Part shown: positions 28,566 to 36,804 of the stretch, one piece after another
Numbering within the stretch: the stretch's first letter is position 1
Layout: each line of letters begins with the position of its first letter
Origin: Balneola sp.
GTDB taxonomy: Bacteria; Bacteroidota; Rhodothermia; Balneolales; Balneolaceae
Length of the DNA: 64,000 nucleotides
NCBI GenBank assembly: GCA_003712055.1
Contig: RHLJ01000006.1
Span: 62,001-126,000 of the forward strand
Direction: 5' to 3'
Translations under genes and position numbers: made by a program
Notes under the pieces: generated by a model
What the model was told of the DNA's origin: nothing
What the model saw: the letters and a program-made list of their open reading frames with translations, nothing else
Databases searched by the model: none

Positions 28566-30474
28566 ATTAAAAATCATCGTCCTATTACTGTTAGTTCTTG
28601 GGTGTTCATCAACTAAAAGGTCAGTTGATATTGGGTACGGTGATTATTCGAGTACCGATTTGCGTCTGGCCTTAAATGCGCATTCAACAGTTAGGCTAAG
28701 TAATACCACACTTGACGTTATAAGCCCATCAAAAGCACTATATAAAGTTCAAAAGGCGGTCACTATTTATGATAAAGACGATAAGGATCTGGCGGTAGTT
28801 TATTTACCATATGATGATTTTATAAGTATTAACTATTTGGTTGCTAATATCAGAGATAATACCGGGCGAGTTATTCGGTCTTTTTCCTTAGGGGATGCCG
28901 GAGACTATAGTGCTTCGGGAGGGGATTTCTTCTCTGACAATAGAATGAAAATACTCGAAATGCCTTACAACAAATTTCCCTACTCTATTGAGTATGAGTT
29001 TGAGCTAGAATATAATGGCCTATTAGGGTTACCTGGTTGGTGGCCTCAGCTTATAGGTCAAAGTGTGGAAGAAGCCAATTTCACCTTAATTGACAGGGGT
29101 AATACCGGGGTTCGTTTCTATAACAAAAATATTGACGAGGAACCTATTATTACAGAAACTCAAACTGCGAAGACCTATTCATGGAGCATAAAGAACTCAG
29201 AAGCAATTGAACGAGAAGTACTTGGGCCTCCATCCTCTGAGCTCTTACCCATGGTAGAGGTCGCTCCCGGGAAATTTGAAATGGAGCAAACGACTGGGAA
29301 TGCTACAACATGGAAGTCATTTGGAAAATGGTATTACGAACTTAGCAAAGATACCCGAGAGCTTCCGGAAGAAGCCAAAAAAGAAGTTGATGAGCTGATT
29401 GCAGGAATTAGTTCAGAGAAAGAGAAGGTTAAAATCCTTTTCGATTACCTCCAGGACAGATCCAGATATGTCAGTATTCAGCTTGGTATAGGAGGCTGGA
29501 AGCCTTTTACTGCAGATTACGTTTTCGATAACAGCTATGGTGATTGTAAGGCACTAACCAATTATATGCATGCAATGCTCGAGTATGCAGGGATAAAAGC
29601 TGAAAGCGTTCTAATCTACAGAGGGATAAATGAGCAGTTTATGAATGTTGATTTTCCAAGCAATCAGTTCAATCATGTAATTCTAAAAGTTACTTTGGAA
29701 AGTGGTGAAGTGATATGGTTAGAATGTACCAGTAAGTACTATCCTCCTAATCATATAGGTCCGGATAATGAAGGCAAATATGCTTTATTGATTACCGAAG
29801 AAGGAGGCGAAGTTATTGAAACACCTTCTTATGAATATTCAGCGAACCTCTCTCAAACAAAATTACATGTGAAAGTTGAGGAAGACGGTACTACCATTAT
29901 TGAGAATAAAACTAAGAGGGAAGGGATTCTTCAGGACTACTTATTAATGGAGGTGTTACCAGTATCAGAAAAGGAGAGAGAGGAATGGATAGAAAGTCAG
30001 ATTGATGTAGACAATACAAACATCATAGAATATAGTTTTGACGAAGTAAACAGTTCAGATGACTTCTCCATATTTAGTTTTAAAGCCAGACTTGGGAATT
30101 ACACACAAGCATCAAATAAGCGAATTTTTGTTCCGGTTAATAAAATGAACCGTTGGTTTTTTGGTTTGGATGATGATGAAGAACGAGAACAGTCGTTGTA
30201 TCTGCCTTATACCTTTATGGAATCAGACTCAATCATTTTTGAAACGCCCGAAGGGTTTTCGATTGAATCAGCCCCAGCTGATGTAGAATACACCAATGAG
30301 TTTGGAGAGTTTACTGCTGATTTCGAAGTACTTGGAGAAGGTAAAATGGGCTATTTCAGAACCTTCTCAATTACCGAAAAAATGATTGAGCCGGAGAGCT
30401 ATAATGACCTAAAAGACTTTTTTGATAAAGTTAGATATGCTGATAGACAACAGTTTGTTTTAGTACGCGATTAG
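28558..30474 (+). CDS. DUF3857/transglutaminase-like lipoprotein, catalytic Cys and His present
   Basis: A 638-residue protein with lipoprotein signal (IIVLLLLVLGCSS, Cys16), so anchored in the envelope. After the DUF3857 domain the transglutaminase core reads RYVSIQLGIGGWKPFTADYV then YGDCKALTNYMHAML with Cys330. FNHVIL has His373; the third position is Glu389 in WLECTSKYYPP rather than Asp. This is the only one of the four paralogues here that keeps the nucleophile, so it could be the active member of the set. Eight-base overlap with the upstream paralogue supports an operon. Substrate unknown; peptide or amide cleavage is possible by family analogy. Confidence 0.85.
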   Translation: MNKLKIIVLLLLVLGCSSTKRSVDIGYGDYSSTDLRLALNAHSTVRLSNTTLDVISPSKALYKVQKAVTIYDKDDKDLAVVYLPYDDFISINYLVANIRDNTGRVIRSFSLGDAGDYSASGGDFFSDNRMKILEMPYNKFPYSIEYEFELEYNGLLGLPGWWPQLIGQSVEEANFTLIDRGNTGVRFYNKNIDEEPIITETQTAKTYSWSIKNSEAIEREVLGPPSSELLPMVEVAPGKFEMEQTTGNATTWKSFGKWYYELSKDTRELPEEAKKEVDELIAGISSEKEKVKILFDYLQDRSRYVSIQLGIGGWKPFTADYVFDNSYGDCKALTNYMHAMLEYAGIKAESVLIYRGINEQFMNVDFPSNQFNHVILKVTLESGEVIWLECTSKYYPPNHIGPDNEGKYALLITEEGGEVIETPSYEYSANLSQTKLHVKVEEDGTTIIENKTKREGILQDYLLMEVLPVSEKEREEWIESQIDVDNTNIIEYSFDEVNSSDDFSIFSFKARLGNYTQASNKRIFVPVNKMNRWFFGLDDDEEREQSLYLPYTFMESDSIIFETPEGFSIESAPADVEYTNEFGEFTADFEVLGEGKMGYFRTFSITEKMIEPESYNDLKDFFDKVRYADRQQFVLVRD

Positions 30475-30536
30475 CCTACAACAATTTACAGTTTAGAAAC
30501 GGAGAATTATCTGTCAAAGAAGTAACTTTGGCAGGT

Positions 30537-31628
30537 ATGAAGGCGCAAAATTATCCTATTTCTGTTCGCTATCTGGTTAGAATCATGCTCATTTTTGCTG
30601 TTGTGGCAGTATTGAGTATTACTAAACAGTTACTAGTCCCACTATTCTTCAGCATTTTTCTTGCCTACTTACTTTACCCAGGAGCACAATGGTTAGAAAA
30701 GAAAGGGCTACCTAGAATTGTTACTAATTTTGTAGTGATTCTCAGTTTTATGGCGCTCATTCTCGGAGTAATTATTGTTATAGCACAGCTTTTCGATCGA
30801 TTTAGTGATGATCTCCCGCAGCTTAGAGATCAACTTGCTCAAAATATTCGGTCCCTACAACTGTGGATTGTGAGTGTAATGGGTATGCCTGTAGAGCAAC
30901 AGAATTCTATACTTACTACAGCAGGGCTTTCCGGAGATTATTTTGGATCCCTTATTGAGGCAGGGCGCAATACGATTATTGCATTGGCACTTATCCCGGT
31001 ATATACATTTCTGCTCCTTTTTTATCGCGATAAGTTCAGAGACTTTATATCCATGATTGTGAAAAAGGATAATGAGTCAACCGCACAAGAAGTGATCAGC
31101 AAAGCCGCATTTGTAGTTCCAAAATATTTGAAGGGGCTCATTGTGGTCTGCCTGATACTTGTTGTGATCAATTCATTAGGGTTTTATCTGATTGGGGTAA
31201 AGTATCCGATCTTACTCGGCGTAATAGCTGCAATCTTCAACCTCATTCCTTATTTAGGCACGGTGCTTGGATATGGAATCGTAGCTATTTTTGTGCTGGG
31301 TGTCCAATCTCCAGCCATAGCTGGAGCTGTAGTCATTCAATTTTTTATCATTCAGTTCACCGAAAACAATATTCTCACACCAAATATTACTGGATCATAT
31401 GTACGCATAAACCCGCTGGTAATTATTTTCTCTTTGATTGCAGGTGGTTTGATTTGGGGATTGCCTGGAATGTTTCTTGTTATCCCTTCGCTGGGCATGC
31501 TTAAAATATTTTGTGAAAGTGTTACTGAGCTTAAGCCTTACGCTTTCTTGCTCGGAACAGAAGGCTCCGAAAAGCATTCTATTACTTTGAAAAGGGTGCG
31601 TAAAATATTTGGATGGTCAGAAGAATAA
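30537..31628 (+). CDS. AI-2E/PerM-family transporter
   Basis: A 363-residue integral membrane protein with about seven or eight hydrophobic segments and the family landmarks LVPLFFSIFLAYLLYPGAQWLEKKGLPR at the start, VPKYLKGLIVVCLILVVINS, GVIAAIFNLIPYLG and QFTENNILTPNITGSYVRINPL (shown split here by family convention). Members export autoinducer-2 (TqsA), act as Na+/H+ antiporters, or are unassigned; substrate cannot be told. A TTG at 30528 would add three residues; the ATG is preferred. TAACTTTG, a match to the Bacteroidetes -7 box, lies directly before the ATG, which would imply an almost leaderless message; this may be coincidence. Confidence 0.88.
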   Translation: MKAQNYPISVRYLVRIMLIFAVVAVLSITKQLLVPLFFSIFLAYLLYPGAQWLEKKGLPRIVTNFVVILSFMALILGVIIVIAQLFDRFSDDLPQLRDQLAQNIRSLQLWIVSVMGMPVEQQNSILTTAGLSGDYFGSLIEAGRNTIIALALIPVYTFLLLFYRDKFRDFISMIVKKDNESTAQEVISKAAFVVPKYLKGLIVVCLILVVINSLGFYLIGVKYPILLGVIAAIFNLIPYLGTVLGYGIVAIFVLGVQSPAIAGAVVIQFFIIQFTENNILTPNITGSYVRINPLVIIFSLIAGGLIWGLPGMFLVIPSLGMLKIFCESVTELKPYAFLLGTEGSEKHSITLKRVRKIFGWSEE

Positions 31629-31755
31629 CCTGTCTGGAAAAAATCATTAAGTAATACTTAATGGTCAGCTACTTATAAAATTTTTTGTAAGGAATTCGGA
31701 TTAATTAAGTCTTACCTTGCAAAAACGAAACATAAATTAGACAGCAGGATACGTA

Positions 31756-32211
31756 ATGAGTTCACTAAATAAAGTAATGTTAATCGGCCGACTTGGCCAA
31801 GACCCAGAAGTAAGATACACCCAGGCAAATACAGCCGTAGCTACCTTGAATATGGCCACCAGCGAACGCTACAAAGATGGTAACGGCGAGTATCAGGAAA
31901 AAACAGAATGGCACCGGGTAGTAGCCTGGGGCAGACTCGCTGAGATTTGTCAGCAGTATTTAAGAAAAGGTTCTCTAATCTATATTGAAGGCCCACTTCA
32001 AACCCGCCAATGGGAAGACAATCAGGGTCAGAAGAGATATACTACTGAGATTAAGGCGCTACAAATGACAATGCTCGATAGCAAAGGATCAATGGGTGGT
32101 GGAAATCAAAATACCCCTCAAGCAGCTCCGGCATCTCAAGGCGCTCCTATTTCAAGTAATGTTGAACTGGGAAGCAATTTTGATGATATGGACGATGATC
32201 TTCCGTTTTAA
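31756..32211 (+). CDS. ssb: single-stranded DNA-binding protein
   Basis: A 151-residue SSB with the OB-fold start [20 protein letters not shown], the [21 protein letters not shown] block and [21 protein letters not shown] low-complexity linker leads to the acidic tip DDDLPF that recruits repair and replication proteins. It coats single-stranded DNA as a tetramer during replication, recombination and repair. Everything expected is present. It is separated from the upstream permease gene by 127 bases and followed by its own terminator, so it is likely monocistronic. Confidence 0.96.
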   Translation: MSSLNKVMLIGRLGQDPEVRYTQANTAVATLNMATSERYKDGNGEYQEKTEWHRVVAWGRLAEICQQYLRKGSLIYIEGPLQTRQWEDNQGQKRYTTEIKALQMTMLDSKGSMGGGNQNTPQAAPASQGAPISSNVELGSNFDDMDDDLPF

Positions 32212-32238
32212 GGATCACTTTATATTATATTCCTTATT

Positions 32239-32268
32239 AAGCGTCGGGACTTTGTTCCGGCGCTTTTT
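32239..32268 (+). terminator. intrinsic terminator after ssb
   Basis: Stem AAGCGTCGGGA / TTCCGGCGCTT with two G-U pairs and a five-base loop, followed directly by a run of T. It starts 27 bases after the ssb stop. Confidence 0.85.
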
Positions 32269-32321
32269 TATTTTGTAGCGAATTAATACGTCATTACATT
32301 CATAAAAATTATTCCACTCTA

Positions 32322-33710
32322 TTGATAGATAATTTTTTTGATACTCTCTTTTTAGCATTTCAAAACACGGCATTTATAATTTCTACCGGCGAGATTGATG
32401 TGATTATGCTCAGTATCCAGGTAGTGATAATGATACTTGGGTTAATATTTTCTGCGGTGTTTTCGGGATCAGAGGTTGCCTTTTTCTCTCTTGCAAACCG
32501 ACTCGAAGATTTGAAGCAGGATGAAAAGCCACACACGGCAGATGATCGGATTCTGCTAATGCTTGATAAACCCAGAAGGCTACTGGCTACTATCCTTATC
32601 GGAAATACATTTACCAACATTATGGCCTCGGTTATGGCTGCTGCAATAACCGGGAGTTTGTTATTACTTATTGGTCTATCTGAGGTACTGGTTTATGCGA
32701 TTGAGGTAGTAGTGTTAACTTTTACTATCCTGATCCTAAGCGAAATCACTCCAAAAATTATCGCAATTAATAACCCACTTCGTGTTTCAAGAAGGGTTAG
32801 CGGTTTTATCTATTCACTGTTCATTTTACTAAAACCTATTGCAACCATTTTAGCGGAAAGTGCCATTAGCTTGGAACGTTATCTCCCTAAACCTACTTCA
32901 AAAATGACTTCTGAAGACATAAAAACAATGGCTGAGGTAAGTGAAAAAGAAGGCTCGATCAAAGAAGACGAAAGGGAGATTATTGAAAACGTAATAGAGT
33001 TTGGTACTACTACGGTCAGGGAGATAATGACTTCAAGGGTAAGCATTATCGGAGTTTCTGTAGAAGACTCCCTGACAGACGTTCTCAAGCTCATCAAAGA
33101 ACATAGCTTGTCCCGAATGCCGCTTTACGAGAATGATCTGGATACTATCCATGGGGTAATTTATACAAAGGATGTGCTCCCATATTTAAATAAGGTTAAA
33201 GAAGAGCCAGCACTGAACTGGAAGACGATATCGAGGAAAGCACTATTTATCCCTATTACAAAGAAGCTAGACGACCTTCTGAGAGACTTTCAAAAGGAAA
33301 AAACACATATGGCGGTTGTGGTTGATGAATATGGTGGGACAGAAGGGTTGATAACTATGGATGATATCCTTGAAGAAATAGTTGGCGACATTGTAGATGA
33401 TGAAGGCGAAGAATTAAGCCTTTACACCCGTTTCAAGAGCGGAATCTATATTTTCGATGCCCAAATAGATTTGGACGATATGGAAGACATCCTTGAATGT
33501 GAGCTCACTTCTGAGGATGATGAATATGAAACCCTGGGTGGCCTTATCTACCATTTAACTGAAAGTCTGCCTACCGTTGGAGTGAGAGTTAATTTTAAAA
33601 ACCTTGAACTTACTGTTCACTCTGTCCAAAATAACAGGATCAAAAAAGTTCGGGTTAAAGTAGAAGGGCCTAAAGAAGTAATCACTGATAGCGGATCGGA
33701 TAAATTATGA
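32322..33710 (+). CDS. GldE/CorC-HlyC-like membrane protein (CNNM + CBS domains)
   Basis: A 462-residue protein. Order: DUF21/CNNM membrane domain with SGSEVAFFSLANRLEDL and LSEITPKIIAINNP, a CBS pair beginning IMTSRVSIIGVSVEDSLTDVL and containing MAVVVDEYGGTEGLITMDD, and a CorC_HlyC domain at the C-terminus. Bacteroidetes members include GldE, linked to gliding motility, while others affect Mg2+/Co2+ export; which applies is open. The start is uncertain: a TTG at 32322 gives the longest form; GTG at 32400 or ATG at 32407 would leave the first membrane segment intact. It overlaps murB by four bases (ATGA), implying coupled translation. Confidence 0.87.
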   Translation: MIDNFFDTLFLAFQNTAFIISTGEIDVIMLSIQVVIMILGLIFSAVFSGSEVAFFSLANRLEDLKQDEKPHTADDRILLMLDKPRRLLATILIGNTFTNIMASVMAAAITGSLLLLIGLSEVLVYAIEVVVLTFTILILSEITPKIIAINNPLRVSRRVSGFIYSLFILLKPIATILAESAISLERYLPKPTSKMTSEDIKTMAEVSEKEGSIKEDEREIIENVIEFGTTTVREIMTSRVSIIGVSVEDSLTDVLKLIKEHSLSRMPLYENDLDTIHGVIYTKDVLPYLNKVKEEPALNWKTISRKALFIPITKKLDDLLRDFQKEKTHMAVVVDEYGGTEGLITMDDILEEIVGDIVDDEGEELSLYTRFKSGIYIFDAQIDLDDMEDILECELTSEDDEYETLGGLIYHLTESLPTVGVRVNFKNLELTVHSVQNNRIKKVRVKVEGPKEVITDSGSDKL

Positions 33711-34726
33711 TCTCAATTAAGGAGAAGGTTGAGTTAGCTCCATTCACAACGATGGGAGTCTCCGCTTTGGCCAGGTATTTTGTTGAATGTATTAACGAAG
33801 AAGACCTTTTACAGGCGTGTACCTTTGCTAAAAAGAATAACCTGGACGTCCTGGTTCTAGGAGAAGGCAGTAATATCCTGTTTGTAAAAGACTATGAGGG
33901 GCTCATTATCTTAAATCGAATAAAAGGATTTACTATCGTTCAAGAAGATAATGAGTCTGTTACCCTTAAAATTGGTGCGGGAGAAAACTGGCATAGTCTG
34001 GTAATCTGGAGTGTGGAAAAAGGCTACAGCGGAATTGAAAACCTTTCGTTAATTCCGGGAACAGTTGGGGCCGCACCTATTCAGAACATAGGAGCCTATG
34101 GAGTAGAACTGAAGGAAGTGTTTGTAGAGCTGGAAGCACTTCATTTGGAAACCATGGAGCATACTATCTGGACTAAGGAACAATGTAAATTTGGTTACAG
34201 AGATAGTATTTTTAAAAGAGAACTTAAAGGGAAGGTGATCATAAGCTCAGTCACCTTGAAGCTTTCTAAAATGGCAGTGCCAAGATTCGAGTATGCCAGC
34301 TTAAAGCAAAAACTAGAGGAAAAAGGAATACACAATCCAGGTATTAAAGATGTAAGTGATGCGGTTATCGAAGTCCGTCAAAGCAAGCTTCCCGATCCGA
34401 ATGAAATTGGTAATACTGGAAGTTTCTTTAAGAATCCCGTGATCTCCGTTTTTCACTTTGATGAGCTTAAAAAAGAACATCCCAAACTTCCAGGGTATGC
34501 TGTTACAGAACATCTGGTAAAAGTGCCTGCAGGCTGGCTTATTGAACAGGCAGGCTGGAAAGGGAAGAGGAAAGGGGATGCAGGAGTACATGATAAACAG
34601 GCGTTGGTTCTGGTTAATCATGGTAATGCCACGGGAAAAGAAATGTGGAACCTCGCCCTCCAGGTTGTTCAGGTTGTTAAACAAAAATTTGGGATTGAAC
34701 TTAATCCTGAAGTGAACATCATCTAG
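33707..34726 (+). CDS. murB: UDP-N-acetylenolpyruvoylglucosamine reductase
   Basis: A 339-residue type-I MurB with the FAD-binding blocks LVLGEGSNILF and IPGTVGAAPIQNIGAYG, then KFGYRDSIFK and the catalytic serine region GNTGSFFKNPV. The C-terminus contains PAGWLIEQAGWKGKRKGDAGVH. It reduces UDP-GlcNAc-enolpyruvate to UDP-MurNAc with NADPH in cytoplasmic peptidoglycan precursor synthesis. All expected motifs are present and the length fits the E. coli-type enzyme. It is the second gene of a two-gene unit with the CNNM/CBS protein. It faces the next gene tail to tail with only 16 bases between stops and no visible terminator. Confidence 0.96.
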   Translation: MISIKEKVELAPFTTMGVSALARYFVECINEEDLLQACTFAKKNNLDVLVLGEGSNILFVKDYEGLIILNRIKGFTIVQEDNESVTLKIGAGENWHSLVIWSVEKGYSGIENLSLIPGTVGAAPIQNIGAYGVELKEVFVELEALHLETMEHTIWTKEQCKFGYRDSIFKRELKGKVIISSVTLKLSKMAVPRFEYASLKQKLEEKGIHNPGIKDVSDAVIEVRQSKLPDPNEIGNTGSFFKNPVISVFHFDELKKEHPKLPGYAVTEHLVKVPAGWLIEQAGWKGKRKGDAGVHDKQALVLVNHGNATGKEMWNLALQVVQVVKQKFGIELNPEVNII

Positions 34727-34742
34727 TTCAAAAGTATTAAAA

Positions 34743-35174
34743 CTAATAACCATTTCGGATGTGGCTACTCATCGAGTCTTTAGCCACATCATAATTGATA
34801 GTAATTATACTCTTATAGTTTTTCTCCGATAAGTACTTAAGCTGAACCGTTTTAATATTCGATAGTGAATCTCTCTGTTTTACATCAGGATTGACCAATA
34901 TTGTGAAGCAGTCCGTTCTCTTCTTGTGAGGTTTAAACAGAAGGATTTTGCTGAACTCCTGAAATTCTTTATTCCCGAGAAAAGCCTGAACAGATTCATG
35001 CTCTGCAATTACTGTAGTCTCCTCGGTTCCATCATTAAACGTATGTGTTAATTCAAGTTTGATATCCGAATCAGTATCAGGGCAGTAATTTGTTGTTGTT
35101 TGCTGGGCGTGTGCGACATAATTACCAGCTACTGTTGCTACTAAAAAAAGGAGAGATGGGAGTACTTTTTTCAT
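34743..35174 (-). CDS. secreted protein of unknown function
   Basis: A 143-residue protein with a clear signal peptide (SLLFLVATVAGNYVAHAQQ) and a small mature domain containing two cysteines (NYCPD and TDCFT) that could form a disulfide. I do not recognise a family. It begins 10 bases after the stop of the FG-GAP/ASPIC lipoprotein gene and is probably co-transcribed with it; coding quality is supported by the signal peptide and the tight spacing. Confidence 0.7.
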   Translation of the reverse strand: MKKVLPSLLFLVATVAGNYVAHAQQTTTNYCPDTDSDIKLELTHTFNDGTEETTVIAEHESVQAFLGNKEFQEFSKILLFKPHKKRTDCFTILVNPDVKQRDSLSNIKTVQLKYLSEKNYKSIITINYDVAKDSMSSHIRNGY

Positions 35175-35184
35175 ATCTGTTTAA

Positions 35185-36690
35185 TTAGGATTCTTCTTTT
35201 ATAAATAGAACTTCATTAATGCTAATGTTCTCCAGCTCGGATCTAGCACCTGACGGCCATTCAACAACTATTTTGTCAATAATTCTACCATTAGCTAACC
35301 CAAAATGCTGAACAAGTCCACTTTGGCTTCTCCAGTTCTGGCTTCCGGAAACTTCTCTAAGTTGAGTTGTGGTTTGGCCATTTATATCAGAGGTGAGGAG
35401 TATTCTGGCTCCAATTGCTGATCGGTTAGATTCGGTACCTTCAAGTCTTATTTTTATCCAGTTTCCTTTTTGGATTTGGTTGATGTATAAATGATTCTCT
35501 TCTGGCTCTCCTGGGTAATTCGGCCAATTCCCAATATAAACATCCTGGTCTCCATCATTATCATAATCTCCGGCTGCTATTGAAGATGAGTAGATTATAT
35601 TCTCACCTAGTTCTCCAGGAAAAGTTCGCCGAAATTTCAATCCACCAAGATTTTCGTAGTACTCAAGTGCACCTCCCCAGGTTGAAGCAATTACATCCAA
35701 ATCTCCATCATTATCAAAATCACTGGATAAGGCACTACTTGTATATCCACTTTGTGTGACAATTGGGTCATGTTCAAGAGGTGAAAAATTTGCCGAGCCA
35801 TCATTCACTAATAAGATATTATTACCTCCAAAAGGCTTAGCTATATAAATATCTATATCTCCGTCACTGTCAAAGTCGCCTGAGCTGGCTCCCTGGCTGG
35901 TAAAGAGATTCATCTCTCTTGTGAGAGAAAAGTCTTCTACTTTGGTGAATTCCCAATTTCCTTTATTCAAATACAATGCATCATTTCCGCCTCTGTTTGG
36001 GACAAATAGATCAGGATCTCCATCATTATCGAAATCATTCCAAATGCCTCCGGTAGTAGCAAGAGAGTCGGTAGCAATTGGTGAGGCTAATATTCGTGTA
36101 AATGTTCCATCTCCGTTATTCTTAAATAAGAAATCGGGTTCTCTGGCACTTAAACCTCCATTTCCAACATATAAGTCGATCCATCCATCTAGATCTATAT
36201 CTACCCATGCTGCTCCAAATGAAGACCCTCCATCCATGGTAGCACTACTATCTTCGGAGATAAACAACTGGCCATTACCCATATTTTTAAACAAAAAATT
36301 GTTTTGCCCTCTCTGATTAGAAATGAATACATCAGGATCTCCATCATTATCATAATCGCCCCAGGTGCTGCCTGATGAGAAACCTTCTTTAGTTGCAAAG
36401 GGACTATCTACTATCTCTTCAAATGTTCCATCACCACTATTACGGTACAGCCGGTTAGTTTGCGGGATTGCACCGTTAGGGTTAGTTACATCATATCCAT
36501 TCGTTATTGCCAAATCCAGGTCTCCGTCATTATCAATATCAATCCAGCTAGCCCCACCAGTACTCGCACGATCTGTTACTATCGGGACATTCTGCAACCT
36601 GGTAAAAGTATGAGGCGTAACATGCTCCTGCGTTGAACAAGAACTAATGATTAGAAGAAGCATAATTAAGTATTTGTCGGTGGATTGCAT
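35185..36690 (-). CDS. FG-GAP/VCBS-repeat lipoprotein with ASPIC/UnbV domain
   Basis: A 501-residue protein with lipoprotein signal (LIMLLLIISSCSTQ). About seven FG-GAP/VCBS-type blades follow, each with a calcium-loop motif such as WIDIDNDGDLDLAITNG, WGDYDNDGDPDVFISN, SDFDNDGDLDVIAS and AGDYDNDGDQDVYIGN. The C-terminal ASPIC/UnbV domain has NWIKIRLEGTESNRSAIGAR and IVVEWPSGARSELENI. Such proteins form beta-propellers on the cell surface and probably bind ligands or glycans; no activity is proven. The gene is divergent from a CadC-like regulator gene across 114 bases, so that regulator is a candidate controller. Confidence 0.86.
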   Translation of the reverse strand: MQSTDKYLIMLLLIISSCSTQEHVTPHTFTRLQNVPIVTDRASTGGASWIDIDNDGDLDLAITNGYDVTNPNGAIPQTNRLYRNSGDGTFEEIVDSPFATKEGFSSGSTWGDYDNDGDPDVFISNQRGQNNFLFKNMGNGQLFISEDSSATMDGGSSFGAAWVDIDLDGWIDLYVGNGGLSAREPDFLFKNNGDGTFTRILASPIATDSLATTGGIWNDFDNDGDPDLFVPNRGGNDALYLNKGNWEFTKVEDFSLTREMNLFTSQGASSGDFDSDGDIDIYIAKPFGGNNILLVNDGSANFSPLEHDPIVTQSGYTSSALSSDFDNDGDLDVIASTWGGALEYYENLGGLKFRRTFPGELGENIIYSSSIAAGDYDNDGDQDVYIGNWPNYPGEPEENHLYINQIQKGNWIKIRLEGTESNRSAIGARILLTSDINGQTTTQLREVSGSQNWRSQSGLVQHFGLANGRIIDKIVVEWPSGARSELENISINEVLFIKEES

Positions 36691-36804
36691 TTTTGTGAAT
36701 TTTATTCATTGTTTAACGAATGTATTATCAGAGTGCTTTTTTAACCTGATGTTTATCAAAGGGAAATCTGATTTTTAAAGAAAAACTTGTATTAAGACAC
36801 TTTT

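Noticed and set aside
30523-30530. Promoter for the AI-2E-type permease immediately before its ATG
   Set aside because: TAACTTTG fits the -7 box but no -33 element is at the right distance, and a leaderless message would be needed.
36730-36741. Further AAAAGCGCTTTT-like site before the CadC-like gene
   Set aside because: CAGAGTGCTTTT differs at three or more positions, no better than chance in AT-rich DNA.
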